This document shows positions 15,523 to 24,258 of a stretch of DNA of 57,119 bases, piece by piece. How positions within the stretch are numbered: position 1 is the stretch's first letter; each line of letters opens with the position of its first letter. Location of the stretch: the NCBI GenBank assembly GCA_030656555.1, contig JAUSPN010000080.1, forward strand, positions 1 to 57,119, given 5' to 3'. A model generated the notes under the pieces. The model did not search any database, was not told where the DNA came from, and was given only the letters and a program-made list of their open reading frames with translations. Source of the stretch: Candidatus Desulfaltia sp. (GTDB lineage Bacteria; Desulfobacterota; Desulfobacteria; Desulfobacterales; ETH-SRB1). Both the position numbers and the translations under genes were made by a program.

Positions 15523-17610
15523 TCAATTCTCCAATGCCTGCCAATGAGCAGGAAATCTTAACTCAAAGGTTGTACCAACACCTTCTTTGCTCTTTACATC
15601 AAATGTCCCATCATAGTCGCGGACAATTCCATAACTAATGGACATGCCAAGCCCTGTACCTTTACCAACCTTCTTAGTGGTAAAAAACGGTTCAAATATC
15701 CTATCTCTGACGCTGTCAGAAATCCCCATACCGGTATCAGATATCATGACTACAACCTGGTTTTCCTTTAGCAATGACTTTATTGTTATAGATTTTTCAA
15801 CATCTGTGCCCATCTTTTCAACCTTTTCATCTATAGCATCAAGCGCATTGGTCACCAGGTTGATAAAAATCTGCTCCAGCCGGTTGTGTTCAGCCATTAT
15901 AGCGGGTAAGTTTTCTGTTAATTCAAGCTTAAGTTCTATCTGATGCAATCTTAGCTGCTGACCTAATACCTTAAATACGTCCCTGATAGGGCTATTAATA
16001 TCTACAGGCGACTTCACAGAAGGAGATATTCGGGAAAACTCCCGTAAATGATTAATAATTCCAGATGCCCTGTCCACATGGCCGCTTATTTCCTCAGACA
16101 CGATTTTTAATTCTTCAATATCAATCTTTTCGTCTTGTTTAATTACTTTTTGAATAAAATCGCTTCCAATCTTGATAACATTCAAAGGCTGATTCAATTC
16201 ATGGGCAATACCTGAGGCCATGGTGCCTATGGTGGTCATTTTACTGGCCTGTACAAGCTGGGCCTCCTTTTCCATGCTCTCCGTAATATCAATAGAGGCC
16301 ACGATTAATACCTCCATTCCCATATATTTTGCCGGACAAGCCGTAATATTTACATAGAATGGATGACCATTCTTGCGCACGTGCCTTTTTTTAGTAAAGA
16401 ATCCCCTTTGGCCAAAGGAAAGTTCTTGAAACCCGGCTACAACCTCTCCGGTTTGTTTATGCCCCAAACTAATAAAAGACATTTTTACTAATTCTTCCCT
16501 TGAATAACCATAGATATCCAAAGCCCTTTCATTGATATCCAGGATTTGGAAGTTATCCCGTTCTATAATAAAGATGGGATCAGGATTAGTATTAAACAAG
16601 AGTCTATATTTTTCCTCTGATGTCCTGAGATCTTTCTCATAAGATCTTAATTTATAAAGCATGTGTTGAAAGGAGTCCCGGAGTCTAATTATTTCATCCC
16701 CTTTATAACGTCGATAAACGGAACACTTCACACATTGATCTAATTTTTGCGGAAATTTTCCTGACGGCCCGCCAAAGCATAATGTGTCTAACACATACCA
16801 GCACGGGATAGTACCGTCTTTATAGGCCGGGCAATCTGTCTTGTCACAGTTCAATAACCTCCAGCACGCTATTGATCGCCTTGGGAGTTTCTCAAAATCA
16901 TAGTCATATCCTCCACGGCTAATCTCATCAGCGGCCTGAGTCAGCCGGACAATATGTCGAACAATATATCTGTTAAACCATAATATCAGGAAAAAACCGA
17001 GCATTGTTACTGATATAATGGCTCTAATTATATTCTGGTTTCGTACCGAGGTAAGTGTTTTCTGAATCGGCTCCCAGCTAAACCCAACCGACAACACTCC
17101 CAAAAGAGATTTTTCATCCCCGTGACACTTATAACAGGCCTTTTCATTATAAACAGGAATGGCATAACGCAATAGTTTGATATCCACATTATTATGATGG
17201 CGCTTTTCCAGCCCCTGTGCTAATTTGCCTGTGCTAAACGTTTCCAGGGTGATCTTAGAAACGGCCTTCCTGTCGATATCATAGGGGTCTACTCCATTAC
17301 GCCTGATGATACCAGTGTCATCACAAAGATGAACTGCCTTTATATCTTCCAGAGTGCCCAGCCTCTCCAATATGGCCTGAACCTGCTCCATTTCGCCATC
17401 CAGCATGGGATACTCTATGCTCTTCATAACAGTATCACTTATTTCCATGGCCATTTTTTTGTTCTCTTCAGCATGACGATTAACCTGGGTAATCACATCA
17501 AAATAGCTAAAGGTGCCCAGCACCGTAAGCAGGATTATACTCATGCCCAGCATTATCTTGATTCTTAAACTTCCTGACATGAATTCCTTTAAATTTATCC
17601 AGCTAAACAT
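15523..17610 (-). CDS. Membrane histidine kinase with heme-c motif and two-CW-like cysteine domain
   Basis: A 695-residue sensor kinase. TM1 is at 17-36. A periplasmic domain (37-192) contains CYKCH (159-163), a covalent heme-c site, in a layout like DUF3365/Tll0287 sensors. TM2 is at 194-213, followed by a HAMP-like segment. Next is a cysteine-rich insert (247-301) with CW at 249-250 and 270-271 and further cysteines at 255, 260, 278, 293 and 296, resembling the two-CW domain. A PAS domain follows (about 335-445), then phosphotransfer His470 in SGIAHELNQPLN, and an ATPase domain with NALDA, DTGMGI and GTGLGMSIS. The ATG at 17610 with AGAGGGA upstream is preferred over a TTG ten codons earlier. 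Heme plus cysteines suggests sensing of redox state or a small ligand. The following gene is a cytoplasmic kinase and the preceding one a tetraheme cytochrome. Confidence 0.9.
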   Translation of the reverse strand: MFSWINLKEFMSGSLRIKIMLGMSIILLTVLGTFSYFDVITQVNRHAEENKKMAMEISDTVMKSIEYPMLDGEMEQVQAILERLGTLEDIKAVHLCDDTGIIRRNGVDPYDIDRKAVSKITLETFSTGKLAQGLEKRHHNNVDIKLLRYAIPVYNEKACYKCHGDEKSLLGVLSVGFSWEPIQKTLTSVRNQNIIRAIISVTMLGFFLILWFNRYIVRHIVRLTQAADEISRGGYDYDFEKLPRRSIACWRLLNCDKTDCPAYKDGTIPCWYVLDTLCFGGPSGKFPQKLDQCVKCSVYRRYKGDEIIRLRDSFQHMLYKLRSYEKDLRTSEEKYRLLFNTNPDPIFIIERDNFQILDINERALDIYGYSREELVKMSFISLGHKQTGEVVAGFQELSFGQRGFFTKKRHVRKNGHPFYVNITACPAKYMGMEVLIVASIDITESMEKEAQLVQASKMTTIGTMASGIAHELNQPLNVIKIGSDFIQKVIKQDEKIDIEELKIVSEEISGHVDRASGIINHLREFSRISPSVKSPVDINSPIRDVFKVLGQQLRLHQIELKLELTENLPAIMAEHNRLEQIFINLVTNALDAIDEKVEKMGTDVEKSITIKSLLKENQVVVMISDTGMGISDSVRDRIFEPFFTTKKVGKGTGLGMSISYGIVRDYDGTFDVKSKEGVGTTFELRFPAHWQALEN

Positions 17611-17639
17611 AAAAAATTCCCTCTTAAACCTAAAAGGCA

Positions 17640-17668
17640 ACCGTTCACGGTTGTCGGTTCACAGTTCG
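17640..17668. repeat. Short GTTCACGG-type repeat
   Basis: Repeated words ACCGTTCACGGTTGTCGGTT and TTCACAGTTC lie between the cytochrome gene and the kinase. The same word family forms the inverted repeat at 49944-50081. Confidence 0.4.
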
Positions 17669-17692
17669 AATGTCATAGACAACCCATTTTCT

Positions 17693-18136
17693 TTAGTACC
17701 CTGGATGCTTATGGCCGCTGTGACAGCCTGTACAAATATTCTTTGGGATACTCAATGTTTCTTGATGTTCGCGCTTGGTAGGAGCCTTGAGGTGCAGGCT
17801 TGCCGGACCATGACAGCTTTCACATTGTTTATTGATCATGCATGGAGTCTCTTGGACACTGGCAAACCCCCCGGGTTTTCCGTATCCCGTAGTATGACAG
17901 GGAAGACAGTTCGGGTCATTATCTTTTTTCCTCATCTGTATGATCCGGAAATTTTTTGAGTATTTCCAGGAATAATAGCTTGTCACGTGTTCGGGATGGC
18001 AGTCTTTACATTTTTCCATTCCAACATATACTGCCCCCGCTGTTTTTTTTTCAGCAATAGCTGCATTAGAAAGAAACAGTGCGCATAAAATTAATAAAAT
18101 GGATATTGTAATTAAAACAAAAATTTTGTCTTTCAT
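17693..18136 (-). CDS. Periplasmic tetraheme cytochrome c
   Basis: A 147-residue secreted protein. A signal peptide (MKDKIFVLITISILLILCAL onward, Ala-rich before the cut) is followed by four CXXCH heme sites: CKDCH, CLPCH, CESCH and CTGCH. The spacing and extra histidines resemble small cytochrome c554-type proteins. I place the start at 18136 with GAGGCGG upstream. A start at 18160 would overlap the preceding gene and spoil the signal peptide. It lies between a sigma-54 response regulator and a heme-containing kinase, so it could be an electron donor or redox partner for the sensor, or a target of the pathway. Its real substrate is not visible. Confidence 0.88.
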   Translation of the reverse strand: MKDKIFVLITISILLILCALFLSNAAIAEKKTAGAVYVGMEKCKDCHPEHVTSYYSWKYSKNFRIIQMRKKDNDPNCLPCHTTGYGKPGGFASVQETPCMINKQCESCHGPASLHLKAPTKREHQETLSIPKNICTGCHSGHKHPGY

Positions 18137-18146
18137 AATAACCGCC

Positions 18147-20021
18147 TCATTTATCCACATGATTAATATTATATTTTTTCAGCTTTGCATACAATGTGCT
18201 TCGGCTGATATTCAGCTTTTTTGCGACCTGTAATTTATTCCATTGATATTCTTCCAGCACTTTAGTTAGAAATCTTCTTTCATTTTCCTGAAAGGAGCTT
18301 ATCTTTTTTTCTTTATCCGCAGTAAAATATATATTATCGGGAAAATTTTGTTCGCTGATAAATCCATTCTTTGTTAGAATAAAAGAGTGTTCGATAATAT
18401 TCTCCAGTTCCCTAACATTGCCTGGCCAACTGTAATTCATCAACAATTTCGTAGCCTTGGAAGAAATCTCTTTAACTTTTTTATTCCCTTGCGAGTTCAG
18501 TTTTTCAATAAAATATTCAACCAGAAGAGATATATCATTTCGTCTAACCCTGAGAGGTGGAATATTTATTGGAATAACATTTAATCTGTAATATAAATCC
18601 TCACGAAAGTTTCCCTTTTCCACCTCTTTTTGTAAATCTTTATTAGTGGCTGCTATTATTCTGACATTCACTCCAATGGTTTCCTGCCCTCCCAATCTCT
18701 CAAACTTTTGGAACTGGAGAAATCTAAGGAGCTTAACCTGTGACATTAAAGGAATCTCGCCAATTTCATCCAGAAAAAGGGTCCCCTCGTTTGCCAGTTC
18801 AAATCGTCCGATCCTCTTATGTGTTGCGCCTGTAAAGGCTCCCTTCTCGTGGCCGAACAGTTCGCTTTCTAACAACGTATGAGGGTATGCAGAGCAATTT
18901 ACAACAACAAAACGCTTGTCTTTTCTATGGCTATGCAAATGAACCGCCCTTGCAATAAGCTCTTTTCCTGACCCGCTTTCACCTTGAATCAATACTGTTG
19001 CATCGGTAGGAGCTATATCTAAAATCAAATTATAAAGCTGACGCATCTTGTGATCTTTTCCGATAATGCCTCCAAAGCCTGAAAACATTTCTACCTTATC
19101 ATCTAATCCCTTCAGCTTTTCTTCGTTCAGCGCTATTCTTCTAATATCATAGGCAACCTGTGAAAGCATAAGATAAAAAAAGCGTAAATCATCTCCTGAA
19201 AAAACATTAGCCTCAGATGCAAGCAGAATCACTCCGCCGGCAATATCACCATTTCTATCTATTGGGACAACGGATAAAGACTTATAATTTTCAAAGTTTT
19301 TTAACCAGCCATAGCCCATAGCGCTTAGTTCGGCAATCTCCATTGGATAACGCATAGAATTAATCGCAGATATAATCTCTTCTTTATCCTCTGTTTGCAA
19401 GCATCTATAACCATTGACCTTAATGAAATCGTCTTTTGCTTCGTTAAAAACAAGGGGGATTGCCGTTTTAAACAAAAATATATTTTTGATCCTCTCGATG
19501 ATAAGATTAAAGGCATCTACAAGATATTTCTTTTCACTGAGGTTACATGTAATATCGCAAAGAGTTTTCATTCCTTTATGTGATTTTTCAAGCGCTGCTG
19601 TCTTTTCCTCTACCGCCTTTTCAAGATTAAATGTATAATGCTTAAGCGTTTCTTTGACCTTCAACTTTGCTTCAGCACGTTGAAGAGCCTTGGAAAGAGC
19701 ATCCGCATTAACAGGTTTTGTTATAAAATCAGAGGCTTCAAGCTGTATTGACTTGACAGCCTTTTCCATGTCTCCATGCCCGGTTATTATAATGACCTCT
19801 GCATCCGGATTTATTTCTTTGATATTTCTTAAAACATCTATACCATCCATCCCAGGCATTTTAATGTCTGTTAAAACAATCGAAGGGGCTTCCTGTTTAA
19901 ACAGTTCAATACCGTTGTGTCCATTATCGGCAGTTATAACATCATATCCCTCGTTCCTAAGAGACATGCTCAATAATTTTCTAATGCCTTCCTCATCATC
20001 TATAAGCAATAACTTCAACAC
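18147..20021 (-). CDS. Sigma-54-dependent response regulator (REC-GAF-AAA+-Fis)
   Basis: A 624-residue NtrC-family activator. Order: receiver (1-120, Asp52), linker helix, GAF-like domain (about 150-310), AAA+ domain (about 325-560), HTH_8/Fis domain (about 578-620). All working motifs are intact: [33 protein letters not shown] and GNVRELEN. It should activate sigma-54 promoters when phosphorylated, and the GAF domain may add a ligand input. The start is GTG with GGAGG six bases upstream. It heads an operon with a tetraheme cytochrome and two kinases, which are its likely partners. The AAA+ and DNA-binding parts closely match the degenerate regulator at 8613-9560. Confidence 0.93.
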   Translation of the reverse strand: MLKLLLIDDEEGIRKLLSMSLRNEGYDVITADNGHNGIELFKQEAPSIVLTDIKMPGMDGIDVLRNIKEINPDAEVIIITGHGDMEKAVKSIQLEASDFITKPVNADALSKALQRAEAKLKVKETLKHYTFNLEKAVEEKTAALEKSHKGMKTLCDITCNLSEKKYLVDAFNLIIERIKNIFLFKTAIPLVFNEAKDDFIKVNGYRCLQTEDKEEIISAINSMRYPMEIAELSAMGYGWLKNFENYKSLSVVPIDRNGDIAGGVILLASEANVFSGDDLRFFYLMLSQVAYDIRRIALNEEKLKGLDDKVEMFSGFGGIIGKDHKMRQLYNLILDIAPTDATVLIQGESGSGKELIARAVHLHSHRKDKRFVVVNCSAYPHTLLESELFGHEKGAFTGATHKRIGRFELANEGTLFLDEIGEIPLMSQVKLLRFLQFQKFERLGGQETIGVNVRIIAATNKDLQKEVEKGNFREDLYYRLNVIPINIPPLRVRRNDISLLVEYFIEKLNSQGNKKVKEISSKATKLLMNYSWPGNVRELENIIEHSFILTKNGFISEQNFPDNIYFTADKEKKISSFQENERRFLTKVLEEYQWNKLQVAKKLNISRSTLYAKLKKYNINHVDK

Positions 20022-20135
20022 ACCTATCCTCCCAATTAAGACACCGGGGACTCCAAAATTGTTTGATTAAATTTGCGAAACAGCATATTTTTATTTCAAA
20101 CAAAATATACCTTCTAAAATAGCTTGTTTGGCCTT

Positions 20136-20165
20136 TTAATAGGGTATTGTTTGACAAATTGTCAA
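20136..20165 (-). promoter_or_regulatory. Candidate promoter and palindromic operator of the signalling operon
   Basis: TTGACAAATTGTCAA (20151-20165) is a perfect palindrome with a one-base centre. On the minus strand it supplies TTGACA (20165-20160), with TATTAA 18 bp downstream (20141-20136), a fair sigma-70-type pair for the operon starting at 20021. A repressor binding the palindrome would cover the -35 box. This is a candidate only. Confidence 0.35.
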
Positions 20166-20386
20166 TAAAATTACCAGATACACATGTATTCGCAGGAAAC
20201 AAAGCCTGTGTCTAATCTAAACACAATCTTTTTCGTTGATGTTTTTTATTTTTTTGATAGTTTTTATTTGATGGATTCGGAGATAAAATATGCGTCAAAA
20301 AAAATGAGACGAATGCTATGGGTTCGTGCCTTCTTGGAGCGCATTTTTCAATTGTAAACGGGCTGCATAACGCTCTCTATGAGACA

Positions 20387-20419
20387 AAAAAGCTGAAATG
20401 CAATGCACTTCAGCTTTTT
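20387..20419 (+). terminator. Hairpin with T-run just upstream of ETF-QO gene
   Basis: A perfect 11-bp stem (20387-20397 with 20409-20419) and 11-nt loop ends in a TTTTT run, 25 bp before the ETF-QO start codon. In plus orientation it has the shape of an intrinsic terminator within the leader, so attenuation is possible. It could also end read-through from upstream. Confidence 0.5.
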
Positions 20420-20444
20420 GCAATTATAAAGGACCATAAAGAAA

Positions 20445-22121
20445 ATGGATATAGAACATGAAAAGATAGATTTTGATATACTTTTTGTTGGAGGCGGTCC
20501 TGCAAGCCTTGCAGGCGCCATTAGATTAATGCAGTTAGCCAAACAAAAAGGAATCAACCTGGAGCTGGCTATTATTGAAAAGGGGGCTGAAATAGGATCG
20601 CACGCTTTGAGTGGAGCTGTTTTAAATCCTGTTGCATTAAAAGAGCTTATCCCTGATTTTCTTGAAAAAGGATGCCCTGTTGAAAAAACCGTAAGAGAAG
20701 ACGAATTTTACTTTTTGACACGGAACAGATATTGTCGCCTCCCTTATACACCGCGATATATGCGAAACAAAGGCTTTTATATTATAAGCCTTTCGCGGTT
20801 TACAAGATGGCTTGCGGAAATTGCCGAAGAGCTTGGAATAAACATCTTTCCAGGTTTTGCCGGAAAAGAGGTCATTTACTCTCCTGATAATAAGTCAATC
20901 ATCGGGATACGCACCGGAGACAAGGGGCTTGATAAAGCAGGTAAGCCTAAAGGCAATTTTGAGCCGGGGATAGATATATTGGCCAAGGTTACTGTGTTCG
21001 GAGAAGGTTCAAAGGGAAGTCTTATGCAGAATATTGCAACAAAATTTGATATCTTTTCCGGGAAAATGCCGCAGGTCTTTGAAACAGGCATCAAAGAGGT
21101 TATACAACTGCCTGAAAATAACTATTTTAAGACCAGCAAAGGCAATGATATCCATACGTTCGGCTATCCGCTGGGCATTAATATCCCTGGTGGCGGTTTT
21201 ATTTACGAAATGGAAGACAATAAAGCATCTCTGGGATTTATTGCTGGTCTTTCATATCAGGAGCCTATGCTTGACCTGTATGAGGAATTTATTAAATTCA
21301 AACGTCATCCTTTGATATCAAAAATCATTCAAAACGGCAAAGTAATCGAACAGGGAGCAAGGACTGTTTCCACCGGAGGATATTATACTATTCCAAGGCT
21401 CGCTGTAAATGGAGGAATGTTCATTGGTGGCAGCGCGTCAATGCAGAATACTCAAGGGCTAAAGGGCATACATGTTTCTATGAAATCCGGTATGCTGGCA
21501 GCAGAGGCAATCATAAAAGCCAATGAAAAAAACAGCTTTACACAGGAAACACTCGATAATTATCATGAATTGTTTGAAACAAGCTGGTTAAAAAAAGAAA
21601 TTTATGAAGGAAGAAACTTTTCCCAGGCCATGTCAAAAAAGGGACTGGTAAAATTTATCCATCTTGGCGCGCAGTATTTCACAAAAGGACGCGGTATATG
21701 TGACAAAATGCCTGTTGAAGAAGATTACAAGACCCTGCGGCCTGTAAAAGCCGACGCTGAAGACTTTAAAGATACAGATTCTGATAAAAAGTTTTTTGAC
21801 GGTGTTTTATATGTTGATAAACTTACAGGAATTTATCTGTCAAAGACCATGCACAGAGAGGATCAGCCGTGCCATATTATTATCCACGATCAAAATCTGT
21901 GCATGAATGAATGTTATATTACCTATCAATGCCCATGTATAAGATTCTGTCCTGGTAATGTTTACGAAATCGAGACAGACGAAAACGGCTCCAAAAGACG
22001 GCTTAAACTTAACCCGTCTAATTGCCTGCACTGCAAAACCTGTGAAATAAAAGATCCTTATAAAAACATAACCTGGACATGCCCGGAAGGCGGAGACGGA
22101 CCGGGTTATACAACGCTGTAA
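20445..22121 (+). CDS. Electron transfer flavoprotein-quinone oxidoreductase
   Basis: A 558-residue ETF:(mena)quinone oxidoreductase that passes electrons from reduced ETF, and so from acyl-CoA dehydrogenases, to membrane quinone. Visible features are an FAD-binding N terminus with LFVGGGPASLAGAIRLMQ, the SHALSGAVLNP segment, a quinone-binding central region with GGGFIYEMEDNKASLGF, and a C-terminal [4Fe-4S] ferredoxin domain with cysteines in CPCIRFCPGNVYE and NCLHCKTCEIKDP. Length is typical. AAGGA lies upstream of the ATG. The ETF genes are not adjacent. The acyl-CoA dehydrogenase at 24259 is a plausible electron source. A hairpin with T-run in the leader may regulate it. Confidence 0.95.
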   Translation: MDIEHEKIDFDILFVGGGPASLAGAIRLMQLAKQKGINLELAIIEKGAEIGSHALSGAVLNPVALKELIPDFLEKGCPVEKTVREDEFYFLTRNRYCRLPYTPRYMRNKGFYIISLSRFTRWLAEIAEELGINIFPGFAGKEVIYSPDNKSIIGIRTGDKGLDKAGKPKGNFEPGIDILAKVTVFGEGSKGSLMQNIATKFDIFSGKMPQVFETGIKEVIQLPENNYFKTSKGNDIHTFGYPLGINIPGGGFIYEMEDNKASLGFIAGLSYQEPMLDLYEEFIKFKRHPLISKIIQNGKVIEQGARTVSTGGYYTIPRLAVNGGMFIGGSASMQNTQGLKGIHVSMKSGMLAAEAIIKANEKNSFTQETLDNYHELFETSWLKKEIYEGRNFSQAMSKKGLVKFIHLGAQYFTKGRGICDKMPVEEDYKTLRPVKADAEDFKDTDSDKKFFDGVLYVDKLTGIYLSKTMHREDQPCHIIIHDQNLCMNECYITYQCPCIRFCPGNVYEIETDENGSKRRLKLNPSNCLHCKTCEIKDPYKNITWTCPEGGDGPGYTTL

Positions 22122-22122
22122 T

Positions 22123-23820
22123 TTATAATCTCCCTTTTCTTAAAATAGCCACGAGAAGCCAGATCCCCATTATTGCGGCAGAAATGAACCCTATAATGCC
22201 GATTATAGACAGTCCGTGAAACAGCGGAGGGGTTTTTGCAAAAACTATCAGGGCGGAACCGATAATAAGTGATGCTATAACGATTGAAAAGGATATCCTG
22301 TTACTTATCTGGTTATAGGTTTCAAGAACAGGCTCAAAACCTCTATGCTCAAATCTGATGCTCAATTTCTGCTGTTTTATCAGCCGTGTAATTTCAAGAG
22401 CATCCTTAGGGAACTGCTGAACAAATTGAAACGTGGTAGATATAAGGCCGATAATATCTTCTGCAATCCTTTTTGGATAAAACCTTGCGGTTTTTACCTT
22501 CTCAATAAACGGTGCCGCTTGTGCTATCATATCAAAATCAGGATTCAGCCGGAGACCAACACCCTCTATAGCGCTGAAGACTTTCATCATAAGAAATATA
22601 TCAGCCGGAATTCTTAAGCAATGACGTGAAGCCATTTCAAGCAGACCCCGAAGTATTTTGCCGACTTCGATATCCTTTAGCGACTTGTAAAGGTGCAGGC
22701 TCATGAATTCTGACACCCCTCTTTCAAGCATTCGCATATCAGGATCTTCATCATATATGGTAAGTTTAAGCAGCGCCTTGGTTGCTTTTGCCGAATCTTT
22801 ATGTACCACATGATCGATAAGATCAACAAAGTCCTCCCGTGTCTGCCTATCGACAGTTCCTACCATACCATAATCGAGCAAGCATATCACATTATTCGGC
22901 AGCACATAAATATTTCCAGGATGCGGATCTGCGTGAAAAAACCCGTGCTCAAACACCTGGCGTAAATATAGATTTGCTCCGCGTGAGATGATAATCTTTT
23001 TGTCAAGTCCGGCCTTATCCAGCTTGTCAATTTCAGATATTTTGATCCCATCCACAAATTCCATTGTAATAACACGCGATGTTGTTGCCTCTCGAAAAAC
23101 CTTCGGGATATAAATGGTAGAGTCATCCAAAAATTCTTTGGCAAATCGCTCCATGTTTGAGGCTTCTATGTTATAGTCTATTTCTCTTCCAATTGTCCTG
23201 GAGAACTCCTCGACTACTTTAACTGGACGGTGCAGGGCCATCTCCTCTATGTGACGTTCCATAAGGGTTGCCAGATGGAACATGATCTCGAGATCAACCT
23301 CTATAATTTTCCGGATGCCCGGGCGTTGAACCTTGACAACAACCTCTTCGCCATCCTTTAACCTGGCCTTGTAAACCTGGCCTATCGACGCAGAAGCCAG
23401 AGGAGTCTTATCTATAAAATCAAATATCTTTTCGGGCGGGGAACCGAGTTCCATCTCGATTATATTACTTGCTTCATCAAAGGAGCAGGGAGGCACCATA
23501 TCCTGAAGCTTGGAAAGTTCATCAATCAAATCAACCGGAATCAAATCGGGACGGGTAGAAAGTATCTGTCCGAGCTTAATAAAGGTCGGCCCCAGTTCTT
23601 CTAAAGCCAATCTGATCCTTTCTGCTTTTGAAAGCTTTTCAAGGCGATCGCGCCGTTTTTTTGAAATCATATTTAAACCGATTTCAAGATACTGCTCTAT
23701 CTTCAACACCTCAACAAGATTGCCGAATCCATATTTAAAAAGGACGGTCAATATCTGGCGATAGCGTTGCAGATGACGATAGGTACGCCCTATTATTCCG
23801 ATTTTTCGTATGCTAAACAT
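22123..23820 (-). CDS. ubiB: UbiB/ABC1-family atypical kinase
   Basis: A 565-residue protein of the ABC1/ADCK/UbiB family, needed for quinone biosynthesis or lipid homeostasis in other bacteria. Family marks are FIKLGQILSTRPDLIP (KxGQ motif), the Ala-rich nucleotide loop ASASIGQVYKARL, VVKVQRPG with the catalytic-type Lys, FFHADPHPGNIYV and CLLDYGMVG (in place of DFG). Two C-terminal transmembrane helices (FSIVIASLIIGSALIVF and IIGFISAAIMGIWLLVAI) anchor it. It begins five bases after the stop of the phasin-like gene, a pairing common in this family. The stop is one base from the convergent ETF-QO stop. Confidence 0.93.
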   Translation of the reverse strand: MFSIRKIGIIGRTYRHLQRYRQILTVLFKYGFGNLVEVLKIEQYLEIGLNMISKKRRDRLEKLSKAERIRLALEELGPTFIKLGQILSTRPDLIPVDLIDELSKLQDMVPPCSFDEASNIIEMELGSPPEKIFDFIDKTPLASASIGQVYKARLKDGEEVVVKVQRPGIRKIIEVDLEIMFHLATLMERHIEEMALHRPVKVVEEFSRTIGREIDYNIEASNMERFAKEFLDDSTIYIPKVFREATTSRVITMEFVDGIKISEIDKLDKAGLDKKIIISRGANLYLRQVFEHGFFHADPHPGNIYVLPNNVICLLDYGMVGTVDRQTREDFVDLIDHVVHKDSAKATKALLKLTIYDEDPDMRMLERGVSEFMSLHLYKSLKDIEVGKILRGLLEMASRHCLRIPADIFLMMKVFSAIEGVGLRLNPDFDMIAQAAPFIEKVKTARFYPKRIAEDIIGLISTTFQFVQQFPKDALEITRLIKQQKLSIRFEHRGFEPVLETYNQISNRISFSIVIASLIIGSALIVFAKTPPLFHGLSIIGIIGFISAAIMGIWLLVAILRKGRL

Positions 23821-23825
23821 GATAA

Positions 23826-24128
23826 CTATGCTTTTTCGCTGACAGCCTTTTTCAGCTCCCTTATCTCTTTTTTCAAACCCTTTAACTCATCCGCGGTTAC
23901 TAAATCCGCCTTTTTTATCAACTTTTTTACTATGTTCTCTACCCTTTGTTCCAGTTTATTCTGGGCATCATCATACCTTTCCTGAAGCTCATCAAGAAAT
24001 TCTTTTCCTTCCTTTTCAGACACCTCTCCCTTTTTTACAAGCTCTTCAGCCAGGTCTTTCACCTCGTCCTTTGTTTTAAGGGCAAGGCCGATACCGGTAA
24101 ACATAGCTTTTTTGATAAGATTAAACAT
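23826..24128 (-). CDS. Phasin-family small coiled-coil protein
   Basis: A 100-residue, highly charged, almost wholly helical protein. A short hydrophobic start (MFNLIKKAMFTGIGLAL) is followed by DEVKDLAEELVKKGEVSEKE and a coiled coil ending KGLKKEIRELKKAV. This matches the small phasin/PHA-regulator-like proteins found next to ubiB in many anaerobes. AAGGAG precedes the ATG. It is co-transcribed with ubiB. Whether it touches granules or membranes cannot be read here. Confidence 0.8.
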   Translation of the reverse strand: MFNLIKKAMFTGIGLALKTKDEVKDLAEELVKKGEVSEKEGKEFLDELQERYDDAQNKLEQRVENIVKKLIKKADLVTADELKGLKKEIRELKKAVSEKA

Positions 24129-24258
24129 AATATGCTCCTTTGTTATGATTTGTCTGTTTATAACCGTTCAGCTTGCACAAGTCTCTTAGGCCTGTAGCCC
24201 TTTGCAAATCCTGGTTTGTCTGTCAGATTTTTTTATTTTTTTTGTTCTTGGCTGCAAA

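Larger units (their letters stand above)
20022..20444. other. Divergent intergenic region upstream of signalling operon and ETF-QO
   Basis: A 423-bp AT-rich gap without a gene. The notable contents are the perfect palindrome at 20151-20165 and the hairpin with T-run at 20387-20419, listed separately. I find no clear sigma-54 promoter. Confidence 0.5.

Noticed and set aside
17611-17640. TTG start ten codons upstream for the heme kinase
   Set aside because: The ATG at 17610 has an AGAGGGA box. The TTG lies in the repeat at 17640-17668 and has none.
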